Of a stretch of DNA of 64,000 bases, positions 23,345-31,259 are shown one piece after another. Location: contig CP107926.1 of NCBI GenBank assembly GCA_036015235.1, positions 5,289,501-5,353,500 of the forward strand, written 5' to 3'. The position numbers were made by a program, and so were the translations under genes. This stretch comes from Streptomyces sp. NBC_00433 (lineage in GTDB: Bacteria; Actinomycetota; Actinomycetes; Streptomycetales; Streptomycetaceae). The notes beneath the pieces were generated by a model. That model was not told the origin of the DNA. It worked only from the letters and a program-made list of their open reading frames with translations, and searched no databases. The number at the start of each line of letters is the position of its first letter. Position 1 is the stretch's first letter.

Positions 23345-24853
23345 ATGGGTTTCGCGGAGAAGCGGGGAAGCTACTGGCGCGGCCGGTTCAAGACCGCGCC
23401 AGGCAAGCACGGCACGGTCGTCGACGCGGCGGGCGCGGTGGTCAAGTTCCCGACCAAGCGGGAAGCAAAACGGGCTGCGGACGAGGCGGAGTTCGGGTTC
23501 CGGCGCGGCAAGTGGCGCGATCCGGGGCTCGGCCAGGAGACGTTCGGCGAGTACGCCAGCCGGTGGTACGCCGCCCAGGACCTGGCCGCTTCGACCATGC
23601 AGAACTACCGGCGCCACATCGAGGAGCACCTGCTCCCTGACTTCGAGGACAAAGCACTCGGCGGCATCCTCCGGACCGACGTCGCGCTGTGGGAGAAGAA
23701 GGAGAAGGCGCTGTACGCCGCCACCAGCGTGAAGACCTGGCGGGCGGTGCTCCACCTCATCCTGGCCGACGCCGTCGATGAGGGCCTTATCGAGGCCAAC
23801 CCGGCCACGACACGGCGCGGGCGGGGCAAGCGTGCCGGCCGCTCCCGCAACCGCGGGCCGGAAAAGGTCATCACCGATCCGCTCGGCGCCCTGCTCATCG
23901 CCGAGCGGGCCGCCCTCCTGTCCGGGCGCGACGACGAGTTCGTCGCCGTGGTCCTCATGGCCTTCACCGGCATGCGCTGGGGCGAAGTCGTCGGTCTGGA
24001 GACCGGCTTCGTACGCCCCGGCGCCATCCGCGTCGAGTGGCAGCTGTACCAGCTCGACGACGGCGAAATGGTGCGCTGCCCGCCCAAGGACGACAGCTAC
24101 CGCACCATCGACCTGCCGCCCTGGCTGAGGGCACTGCTGGCCGACCACATTGCCCGGACCAAGCCGACCCCGTGCTCCTGCCACGACAAGACGTACGTCT
24201 TCCGAGGGCAGCGGGCGGCACGCACCGGAGGCCACCACGGCGCGAAGCTCGTCGACGTCGCCCGGCGGGCCGGTACGTCCGCCGGCACCGTGTCCAACGT
24301 CCTCAACCACCCGGACCGGGTCACCGAGGCCACCCGCATCCGCGTGCAGAAGGCCATCGCTGACCTCGGCTTCGTACGTGGCGGCACCATCGTCGGACAC
24401 ACCCCGCACTGGCGCCGCAGCAGCTTCGCCACGTGGCTGTTCATCCCGGCCGTCTCGGGGTCGTACCGGTCGAGGGGTGGGTCCCGACCTGTGCCTCTCA
24501 TCGGCGAGCCCTGGCCAGGAATCCCGGTACGGGGACGCAACGCCGAGGGCCGAGCCGATACCTGCTGGGCGCCGATCGCCAAGGGGCTCACTCCTCACGG
24601 CCTGCGGCACACCCACCGGACGGTGATGGAGGGCCTGGGCACGGAAAAGGTCCTCATGGACGACCGCATGGGCCACTTCGACGGCTCGGTCTCGGCACGG
24701 TACGCCCACGTCACCCCTGCCATGCGCCAGCGGCTGACGGCCGGCCTCACCGCGCAGTGGGAAGCGGCGCTCGACGCCCGGCTGAGCATGCACCCCACCT
24801 CACCGGTCGACACGCTCAACAGGCTCCTGCACGCACGAGCCGCGAGCGGGTAA
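23345..24853 (+). CDS. Tyrosine integrase with an embedded LacI-type DNA-binding domain
   Basis: A 502-residue tyrosine recombinase. The N-terminal part has the arm- and core-binding regions. Catalytic residues visible are Arg211 (FTGMRWGE), His418 and Arg421 (HGLRHTH), His444 (MGHFDG) and the nucleophile candidate Tyr453 (ARYAHVT). Between the first Arg and the HxxR box, residues 301-347 read as a LacI-family headpiece (KLVDVARRAGTSAGTVSNVL, then VTEATRIRVQKAIADLGF). The start ATG at 23345 follows GAGAGGAGG. A typical integrase is about 370-420 residues; the extra length is this insert and the adjoining segment to about residue 410. No tRNA lies next to it. Confidence 0.9.
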   Translation: MGFAEKRGSYWRGRFKTAPGKHGTVVDAAGAVVKFPTKREAKRAADEAEFGFRRGKWRDPGLGQETFGEYASRWYAAQDLAASTMQNYRRHIEEHLLPDFEDKALGGILRTDVALWEKKEKALYAATSVKTWRAVLHLILADAVDEGLIEANPATTRRGRGKRAGRSRNRGPEKVITDPLGALLIAERAALLSGRDDEFVAVVLMAFTGMRWGEVVGLETGFVRPGAIRVEWQLYQLDDGEMVRCPPKDDSYRTIDLPPWLRALLADHIARTKPTPCSCHDKTYVFRGQRAARTGGHHGAKLVDVARRAGTSAGTVSNVLNHPDRVTEATRIRVQKAIADLGFVRGGTIVGHTPHWRRSSFATWLFIPAVSGSYRSRGGSRPVPLIGEPWPGIPVRGRNAEGRADTCWAPIAKGLTPHGLRHTHRTVMEGLGTEKVLMDDRMGHFDGSVSARYAHVTPAMRQRLTAGLTAQWEAALDARLSMHPTSPVDTLNRLLHARAASG

Positions 24854-25045
24854 AGAAAGTCGTCGAAGACGGCGGTCGCAGACGCATGGCCTACGCGCCT
24901 GCGGCCGCCTGTCGACGCCAAGGTGTAAGTGGTGCAGCTCCCTTTACAGGAGCGCCTCTCGGGCTAGTTGTCCGGTTTTCGGCCTTGGGCCGTTGTGGCA
25001 GTGGAACTATGGAGGCCTATCGAGACCTGCCTGGAAGAGGTATTC

Positions 25046-27625
25046 GTGCACGCTCAGGAGACCACGTTCAAGAACCTCGTCCAGGGCGAGAAGCAGTACC
25101 AAGTGCCGCTGTACCAACGCACCTACAGTTGGGAACGGGAGCATCTGCAGCAGCTCTGGGACGACGTGCTGGAGCTGGTCGAGGACCAGTCGGAGGGGAG
25201 AACTCCGACGGCGCACTTCCTCGGCTCCGTGGTGCTGGCACCTGGTCGGATCACTGCGGGAGGGATGCAGCGCTGGCTCGTTGTCGACGGGCAGCAGCGG
25301 CTGACCACCCTGATGCTGGCGTTCACGGCCTTGCGTGACTGCCACCGTGCGCGCGGAGCGGAGCAGAGAGCCGACCGCATTCATGACTTGGTCCTGGTCA
25401 ACAAGTACCGAAGCGGTGATGACCACTACCGGCTACTGCCCACGCAAGCGGACCGTGACGCGTTCATCGGCTGTATCGAGACCTGGCCCAAGGCGGGCGG
25501 GCCCGGCAACGTGGGCGCCGCCTATCGCTTCTTCCTGTCGGCACTGACCGACGGGGAGGAGAACGGAGGCGAGGCGTGGACGGATGTGGTGGAGGCCGTC
25601 TTGGGCGGTCTGTTGTCGGTCGTCGAGATCACCGCGGCCGAGGGCGACAACGTTTATCGGATTTTCGAGTCGATCAACAACACCGGTGTGGGACTCAGCC
25701 AGAGCGACCTGCTGCGCAACTACGTCTTCATGTGTCTGCCGACGCGCGGCGAGTGGGTCTACCGCAATCGCTGGCTGCCGATGCAGGAACTTCTCGGTCC
25801 TGCCAACCTCGAACTGCTCGTGTGGCTGGACCTGGTCGTCGGCGGCAACAGTCGTGCCAAGCAGAGCGAGATCTACCGCGACCAGAAGAGGCGCCTGGAA
25901 CCCATCAGCACGGACGAAGCCGCACTCGAGAAGGAGATCACGGCCCTCGCGCAACGCGCCGAACGCCTCGTGCGCATCCTGCAGCCCGAGCGGGAACCGG
26001 ACCCGGATCTGCGCGAAGTCCTTGAGCGTCTCTCCCGCTGGGGAGGCCAGACGCACTACCCGCTGGCGCTTCAACTCCTCGACCGCGTGGACGCGGGCCA
26101 GACTGCGCCCAGCCAGGCAGCCCAAGCGCTCGCCTATTCCGAGAGCTACATGGTGCGACGGCTGTTGGCCGGCCAGTCCACGATGGGCAGCAACCGCGTG
26201 TTCATGGAGATCCCCAAGGAGTTGGAGAAGGACAACGACCCTGGGGAGGCCGTCCGCCGCTTCTTGTCGAAGAACAAGACCGGGGCACGGGTCTGGCCCG
26301 ACGACGACGCCGTCCGCAAGGCGATTCGCTTGCGGCCCTTCTACAAGTCGGGTCGCAGCAACCAGCGCTTCCACGTACTGCGCAGGCTGGAGGAGAGTTA
26401 CGGGGGAAGCGAACCGGTTGACTACGCCAAAGCAGATCTCACGGTGGAGCATGTGCTCCCGCAGAGCCCCGCTCACCAGTGGCTGGACCTGCTTGCGGAG
26501 GAGACCGATGACAGGCAGACCCCGGAAGAGCTCCACGCGTCGCTCGTCCACACACTGGGCAATCTGACCCTTTCGGCGGACAACGCGAAGCTGTCCAATC
26601 ACCCGTTCCGCCGCAAGCAGGAGATCTTGGACTGCAGCGCCCTGCGCATGAACCAGGCCATCGCCGAACAGGAGCGGTGGGGTCAAAGGGAGATCCTGGC
26701 TCGCGCCGACGAACTCGCTGACCGGGCAGTGAGGCTGTGGCCCGGGCCGGTCACCGGGACGATCCCCGCGGACGACGAGTGGACCGGCTGGAAGGAGCTG
26801 CGCGCTGCTCTCCTTGCCATGCCGGCCGGCACGTGGACGACGTACGGCGATCTTGCCGCACTCATCGGTACCCATGCCGTTCCGGTCGGCCAGCACTTGG
26901 CCACGAAGGGCGGACTTCACGGCGCCTACCGAGTGCTGACAGCGGACGGACGAGTTGCAGCCGGCTTTCGATGGCTGGACGGAACGAAGTCCGGAGATGC
27001 CCGCACGAGCCTGGAAGCGGAGGGCGTCCCCTTCGACGAAGCCGGCCGGGCTCGACGCTCTCATCGGTTGACCACCTCAGACTTGGCGACCCTCACGGGC
27101 AAGGACCTCGACGAGGAGTCCGTGCCTTCCGCTCCCGGGAGCGACGCGGGGCAGCAGTCGGCAGCTGCCCGCTTCGAGACGCAGCTGCGCGACAACCAGA
27201 CAAGCGAGACCGTGGACGGCGTCCTGGAGGCGCTGCGTTTCTGGGAACAGCAGGGTGGCCACCTCGCTTACGGGCGCGCAGCCGAGACGAGCTGTTTCCC
27301 CACAGCCCCGCTCAGCGGTACGTCAGGTGTCCGTATGACATGGCCGCTGGGGATCTACCCGGTGTCCGGCACGGTAGAGGTCGTCTTCCAGTATCTGAAG
27401 CGGCGTCCGCCCTTCGACGACGAGCCGCCGCGGCGCGAGCTGCTGAGCCGGCTCAACGCGATTGCCGGAGTCGAGCTGGCAGAGGCCAAATTGGACCTGC
27501 GTCCGTCCTTCCCCCTGGAGGTCTTCGCGACGCACAGCGGTGAGCTCTGTGCGGTGCTGGAGTGGTTCGCGCACACCGTTGCGCAAGCTCAGGTGACGAG
27601 CGGGCCACCTCCTGACGCTACCTAG
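25046..27625 (+). CDS. GmrSD-type restriction protein (DUF262-DUF1524) with alkyltransferase-like module
   Basis: An 859-residue protein. The N-terminal DUF262 domain has the nucleotide-binding signature DGQQRLTTL (from Asp81) and FESINNTGVGLSQSDLLRNYV. The DUF1524 His-Me nuclease motif is VEHVLPQS (His469), followed by LGNLTLSADNAKLSN. Residues about 580-660 resemble the DNA-binding domain of O6-alkylguanine transferases (PAGTWTTYGDLAALIG, then AYRVLTADGRVAAGF), but the reactive PCHR cysteine is missing, as in alkyltransferase-like proteins. A further 150-residue C-terminal domain is unassigned. GmrSD enzymes cleave modified phage DNA. I chose GTG 25046 for its GGAAGAGG site; it lies just beyond the integrase. 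Confidence 0.85.
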   Translation: MHAQETTFKNLVQGEKQYQVPLYQRTYSWEREHLQQLWDDVLELVEDQSEGRTPTAHFLGSVVLAPGRITAGGMQRWLVVDGQQRLTTLMLAFTALRDCHRARGAEQRADRIHDLVLVNKYRSGDDHYRLLPTQADRDAFIGCIETWPKAGGPGNVGAAYRFFLSALTDGEENGGEAWTDVVEAVLGGLLSVVEITAAEGDNVYRIFESINNTGVGLSQSDLLRNYVFMCLPTRGEWVYRNRWLPMQELLGPANLELLVWLDLVVGGNSRAKQSEIYRDQKRRLEPISTDEAALEKEITALAQRAERLVRILQPEREPDPDLREVLERLSRWGGQTHYPLALQLLDRVDAGQTAPSQAAQALAYSESYMVRRLLAGQSTMGSNRVFMEIPKELEKDNDPGEAVRRFLSKNKTGARVWPDDDAVRKAIRLRPFYKSGRSNQRFHVLRRLEESYGGSEPVDYAKADLTVEHVLPQSPAHQWLDLLAEETDDRQTPEELHASLVHTLGNLTLSADNAKLSNHPFRRKQEILDCSALRMNQAIAEQERWGQREILARADELADRAVRLWPGPVTGTIPADDEWTGWKELRAALLAMPAGTWTTYGDLAALIGTHAVPVGQHLATKGGLHGAYRVLTADGRVAAGFRWLDGTKSGDARTSLEAEGVPFDEAGRARRSHRLTTSDLATLTGKDLDEESVPSAPGSDAGQQSAAARFETQLRDNQTSETVDGVLEALRFWEQQGGHLAYGRAAETSCFPTAPLSGTSGVRMTWPLGIYPVSGTVEVVFQYLKRRPPFDDEPPRRELLSRLNAIAGVELAEAKLDLRPSFPLEVFATHSGELCAVLEWFAHTVAQAQVTSGPPPDAT

Positions 27626-27804
27626 CTGTTCGGGGTCGTCGCAGGACGGACTCACCAGATCCGGCGGGATTCAGAACCGCGACACTACCCCAAGGCTGTC
27701 AAATCGGCTCCAACCGAGGGCGCTTGCGGCATAATCGTGGTGCTTACCTATCCGTCGGTTCCCTGCATCCACCGCCCCAAGGGGCACTGATGAGGGAGTC
27801 CGCC

Positions 27805-27864
27805 ATGGAACCGATTTCACTCCTGTTGATCGTGGTCATTATGTTGATCGCGCGAGGCAGGTGA
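27805..27864 (+). CDS. 19-residue hydrophobic peptide
   Basis: ATG at 27805 with GAGGGAG about 7 bases upstream encodes MEPISLLLIVVIMLIARGR: one membrane-spanning helix followed by a basic end. A hairpin follows at 27884-27909. The compact unit of ribosome site, short hydrophobic frame and terminator resembles small membrane proteins and type I toxins. I see no antisense RNA promoter. The rest of 27626-28074 has no other convincing gene. Confidence 0.45.
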   Translation: MEPISLLLIVVIMLIARGR

Positions 27865-27883
27865 GACCTTCGGAGGTTGAGCG

Positions 27884-27909
27884 CCGAGGGCTCCTGAGGG
27901 GGCCCTCGG
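27884..27909 (+). terminator. Hairpin after the 19-residue peptide frame
   Basis: CCGAGGGC, ten bases, then GCCCTCGG forms an 8-bp perfect stem 20 bases after the peptide stop codon. It has no T-run. Confidence 0.45.
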
Positions 27910-28074
27910 TCATGTCCGAGGCCAAGAGCTTTCGGGATGGGAAGATCCTCCGCATGGGGCATGGCCTCGGTGCATACTCACCCAGCAGCTGGGAGGGGAC
28001 TCCCAACGACTGCCGCCATTGTTCTCGACGGTGGTCGGCTACCGGCCATTACAACCGGCGCAGGAGCACTCTCG

Positions 28075-28276
28075 ATGGTGTGCGAGACAGGGGCGAGCTG
28101 CATTCTGAGATCCGCGGCAGATGCCTTCGAGCCGGGCTACGCGCCTTGGATCCTCACCGATGCCTCCGCCAGCGACGGAGGGTCGCGTCCACGACTCCAG
28201 CCTCACGGTCGCCGCCGGTTCATCGGCACAGGCCACTCAGCTGGTCCCGAAGCTCGACGTCCTGGTGCTGGAATAG
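28075..28276 (+). pseudogene. Small gene split by an apparent frameshift, ahead of the flavoenzyme genes
   Basis: An ATG at 28075, 8 bases after CAGGAG, begins MVCETGASCILRSAADAFEP. GC-rich third positions hold until about 28180, then fail; from there the +1 frame has good codon use through HDSSLTVAAGSSAQATQLVP to a TAG at 28274-28276. Joining the frames gives about 66 residues ending LDVLVLE. The second frame has its own ATG at 28160 but a poor ribosome site. The stop is 4 bases before the FAD-enzyme gene. It could be a broken gene, a programmed frameshift, or a precursor-like peptide of the flavoenzyme cassette. No family is recognised. Confidence 0.4.
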
Positions 28277-28280
28277 CCCC

Positions 28281-29183
28281 ATGACAGCGATCACGGACCT
28301 GGTCATCGTCGGCGGAGGGCCGGCCGGCTGCGCGGCTGCGGTGATGGCCGCGAGCGTCGGCATGCGGTCGATCCTGATCGAGCCGGACGCCTTGTGCGCC
28401 AAGCTCCAGCACATCGCCGCGATCAACAATGTCGTGGGCGGCCATACCGGCGGGCCGGAACTGGCTGCAGCTATTGCGGAGGACGTCGCTCGCGCCGAGC
28501 TGTGCGAGGTGGACCTCGGCGCGCGGGCGACCGAGGTCTGTGCTTACGACGACCACGTGGCGGTCACGACGGACACTGGCCGCACCGTCAGCGCCTCTTA
28601 CGCTGTCGTGGCCACCGGCGTGGGCCCGGTCTCCGTCTCGGCCGCCGCCTGGCTGACGGTTGCAAGCGACTCTGACCTGCCCACCCTCTGGGGCGCGGAA
28701 GCCCGCGAGACGGCTGCCGGTTCCCTCCTCGTGCTGGGCGCAGACCGTCCCCTCGGCACGTTCCTCCGTGCCCACCCCGCACTCGACACGACGGTCCTTG
28801 TCGCGTATCCGCCGGAGGACGACTACAAGATCGACGAAGTACGCGAGGACGCCCGCGTCATCCCGCTGCCGGTCACCCGCCTGTCGGTCCAGGTGGGCGG
28901 TGCTTCGGCGTTCTCCGCTGAGTGGCTCGGCCGAGACGGCCGCCGCGGTGCGGGGACTGCCGACGCTGCCTACCTCAACCTGGGGAGCGCCCCCAGGCCA
29001 CCGCAAGGCGCCCTGGTGCCCGACAGCACCGGCTACTGCCCGCCGGACCGCCAGCACCCGCGCATCCTCACCGCCGGTGACCTGCGCTCCTCCCGCTACC
29101 AGCGCATCATGCCCGCTACCGGCTCCGGGAGCGAGGCCGCCCTGGGGGCGTACTACGGCCTGCGGGGTGTGGGGTCTGCGTAA
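28281..29183 (+). CDS. FAD-dependent oxidoreductase, thioredoxin-reductase-like fold
   Basis: A 300-residue protein with the FAD-binding motif VIVGGGPAGCAAA near the N-terminus, a second nucleotide-binding-like strand near SLLVLGADRPLG, and the late FAD motif ILTAGDLRSSRYQ. The general build is that of thioredoxin-reductase-like proteins, but no CxxC redox pair is present, so it is not a disulfide reductase. The ATG at 28281 begins 4 bases after the small split gene. It is followed by two more flavin-linked genes in the same direction. Confidence 0.8.
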   Translation: MTAITDLVIVGGGPAGCAAAVMAASVGMRSILIEPDALCAKLQHIAAINNVVGGHTGGPELAAAIAEDVARAELCEVDLGARATEVCAYDDHVAVTTDTGRTVSASYAVVATGVGPVSVSAAAWLTVASDSDLPTLWGAEARETAAGSLLVLGADRPLGTFLRAHPALDTTVLVAYPPEDDYKIDEVREDARVIPLPVTRLSVQVGGASAFSAEWLGRDGRRGAGTADAAYLNLGSAPRPPQGALVPDSTGYCPPDRQHPRILTAGDLRSSRYQRIMPATGSGSEAALGAYYGLRGVGSA

Positions 29184-29245
29184 CGTGCGGCATCCGAACG
29201 AGAAGCGCTGGAACCCGCCCTGTCACGAGCCGTGAGGGTCGTCCC

Positions 29246-30199
29246 GTGACCTCAGAGAGGCGCGCTGTCGTCGTTGGAGCCGGTGTGGTCGGACTGACCA
29301 CGGCGGTGCTGCTCGCCGAGAGCGGCTGGCGAATTCATGTGGTCTGCGATCGGCTTCCCGGGGCCACATCACTTGCTGCGGGGGCGATGTGGGGACCGTA
29401 CCTGGTAGAACCGAAGGACCAGGTCGATCACTGGAGTCAACGGTCGCGGGAAATCTTCGGGACATTGAGCGAGGACTCGGCCACAGGGGTGCGGCTCACC
29501 AGCGGCATCGAAGCCTCCCGCACAGCCGAAACCGCGCCGGACTGGGCTACAACGCTGCCTGGCTTCCGTCCGTGCAAGCCGGCCGAACTCCCCAGTGGAT
29601 TCACCGCCGGTTACCGGTTCACGGTGCCCCTCATCGACATGCCGGTCTACCTTGCCTACCTCCAGCAGCGCCTGCGCAGGGCCGGAGGAACCGTTGAGCA
29701 GCGAACCCTCGGCTACCTCGCCGAAGCCGGTCCGTCCTCGGCGATCATCAACTGCACGGGCCTCGGCTCCCGCGCTCTCGTACCGGACCCCGACCTGCGT
29801 CCGATCCGCGGACAGCACGTCGTCGTCTCGAACCCCGGCTTGACCGAGTTCTTCTCCGAGGACACCGGCACGTCGCCGGACCTCCTGTGCATCTATCCGC
29901 ACCGCGACACCGTCGTTCTCGGCGGCACGGCGATCGACGGTGAGGGCGGCTTGGGACCGGACGAGGAGGCAGCGTCGGCGATCCTGCGCAGGTGCGCCGA
30001 GGTCGAGCCGCGGTTGGCAGAGGCGCGGGTTCTCGGCGGCCGCGTCGGAGCCAGGCCCACCCGGAGCAAGGTGCGAGTCGAGGCTGATCGGCTGGCGGAC
30101 GGGACGTTGGTGGTACACAACTACGGCCACGGCGGCGCGGGCGTCACGCTGTCCTGGGGGTGCGCCGAGACCGTTCTGACCCTGCTCGGTGAGCGGTGA
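29246..30199 (+). CDS. D-amino-acid oxidase-family FAD oxidoreductase
   Basis: A 317-residue protein with VVVGAGVVGLTTA (FAD-binding GxGxxG), the DAAO-like GATSLAAGAMWGPY, a middle FAD segment IINCTGLGSRAL, and the C-terminal GYGHGGAGVTLSWG consensus of the family (NYGHGGAGVTLSWG here). Members oxidise amines of D-amino acids or glycine-like substrates with oxygen. The GTG at 29246 is the only reasonable start. It is part of the three-gene flavoenzyme cassette. Confidence 0.88.
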   Translation: MTSERRAVVVGAGVVGLTTAVLLAESGWRIHVVCDRLPGATSLAAGAMWGPYLVEPKDQVDHWSQRSREIFGTLSEDSATGVRLTSGIEASRTAETAPDWATTLPGFRPCKPAELPSGFTAGYRFTVPLIDMPVYLAYLQQRLRRAGGTVEQRTLGYLAEAGPSSAIINCTGLGSRALVPDPDLRPIRGQHVVVSNPGLTEFFSEDTGTSPDLLCIYPHRDTVVLGGTAIDGEGGLGPDEEAASAILRRCAEVEPRLAEARVLGGRVGARPTRSKVRVEADRLADGTLVVHNYGHGGAGVTLSWGCAETVLTLLGER

Positions 30200-30308
30200 C
30201 GAGAGGCCACGAGCCGCTCAGGAGCGCGGTGGACGATGCTGCGTCCGTTCGCCGTTACGGTCCAAAGGAGCGCACCCCCGTGCTCCGCCGTCGAGCAGGG
30301 AGTTGCCT

Positions 30309-30863
30309 ATGAACGAGTCGTTGGGCGAGCGACCGAAGCCGTTCCTGTACGTCGTGGTGTGCGCGGCGGGTGTCGCGGGGGACGTGGGCACGCTGATCAC
30401 CATGGCGCAGGGCCGCGGCTGGGGCGTTGGGGTGGTTGCGACACCACAGGGGCTCGGTTTCATTGATGCCGCGGCCGTCGAGGCGCAGACGGGTTACCCG
30501 ATCAGGTCTGCGTGGCGGTTGCCCGGCGACCCGCGGCCGCTACCGCCTGCGGACGCCATCGCCGTTGTGCCGGCGACTTTCAACACGATCAACAAATGGG
30601 CTGCCGGGGTCTCCGACACGCTGGCGTTGGGCATTCTCTGCGAGGCGTACGGCCTTGGCATTCCGACGGCTGTGCTGCCGTACGTGAACTCGGCCATGGC
30701 CGCCCACCCCGCTTACCAGGAGAGCCTGGCCCGGCTGCGGGGGATGGGCGTCATGGTCAGTTCCCGCGAGCCACATCCGCCGAAGGCCGGCGGGGGCGCT
30801 GATCGGTTCCGCTGGGAGGAAGCGCTGGAACTGCTCGGCCCAGCTGTGGACGCGCGGCGGTGA
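30309..30863 (+). CDS. Flavoprotein of the HFCD/phosphopantothenoylcysteine-decarboxylase fold
   Basis: A 184-residue protein with the fold signature of FMN-binding HFCD proteins: an early hydrophobic strand YVVVCAAGVAG, then ADAIAVVPATFNTINKWAAGVSDTLAL, which matches the PxSANT-type segment. Members decarboxylate cysteine in coenzyme A synthesis (Dfp) or at the C-terminus of some ribosomal peptides (EpiD, MibD), while many small Streptomyces copies are uncharacterised. The motif here reads PATFNT instead of PASANT. The gene ends the flavoenzyme cassette. Confidence 0.82.
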   Translation: MNESLGERPKPFLYVVVCAAGVAGDVGTLITMAQGRGWGVGVVATPQGLGFIDAAAVEAQTGYPIRSAWRLPGDPRPLPPADAIAVVPATFNTINKWAAGVSDTLALGILCEAYGLGIPTAVLPYVNSAMAAHPAYQESLARLRGMGVMVSSREPHPPKAGGGADRFRWEEALELLGPAVDARR

Positions 30864-30959
30864 GCACCCTTTCCGGGCGAGTGAGCGTTCTCCTCGCTTC
30901 GGAGTGTGAGGGCCAGCGGTCGCTCGCCGAGCAGACGGAGATTGCGCAGATCCGAGTCG

Positions 30960-31230
30960 ATGCCGCACCGCATGTGCTGGACGTCAGCCGCATCCGTACT
31001 ACGTGTCCGACGCCACGACCGCGGACGTCGTCGACCGCCTGGGCCGTATCACCGACGCCCGGGCCGGGCCGAGAAGATCGGCGCCCGGCTGTGGGAGGCG
31101 CTCACCAGCGGTCGGCTGAGCGTGCGCAGCCACTCCTTCTCATGCGCTCCGCTGCCGTACACCGATACGCCGGGGCGATCTGCTTCCGGCCCTGACCGGC
31201 CTGGTGGCTTCGGGCTGCGCAGAACGCCCC
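30960..31230 (+). pseudogene. Decayed DUF89 (damage-control phosphatase) fragment
   Basis: The 396 bases between the flavoprotein and the tRNA-synthetase gene contain coding traces in shifted frames. One reads HPYYVSDATTADVVDRLGRI, then AEKIGARLWEALTSGRLSVR and SHSFSCAPLPYTDTPG, and then after another shift LLPALTGLVASG. This order resembles the end of DUF89/ARMT1-type metal-dependent phosphatases, with the late RxHxFW-like segment. No intact start or frame remains. Assignment is from memory of the family, so moderate at best. Confidence 0.4.
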
Positions 31231-31259
31231 GAGCCACCAGCGCCCGGTCAGGGTCACGG

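Larger units (their letters stand above)
16709..24853. mobile_element. Integrated mobilizable element with plasmid-type replication genes
   Basis: From left to right it carries relaxase, MobC, iteron-like palindromes, SpdB-like membrane protein, DnaC-like loader and replication protein (all minus strand), then on the plus strand an XRE regulator, a small HTH protein and a tyrosine integrase. No TraB/FtsK translocase, coupling protein or type IV secretion gene is present, so it should need a helper for transfer. I could not find matching attachment repeats at the two ends by eye; the limits given are simply those of the outermost element genes. Confidence 0.75.

Noticed and set aside
28281..29183. 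Thioredoxin reductase
   Set aside because: No CxxC redox pair, so the fold is kept but the disulfide function is not supported.
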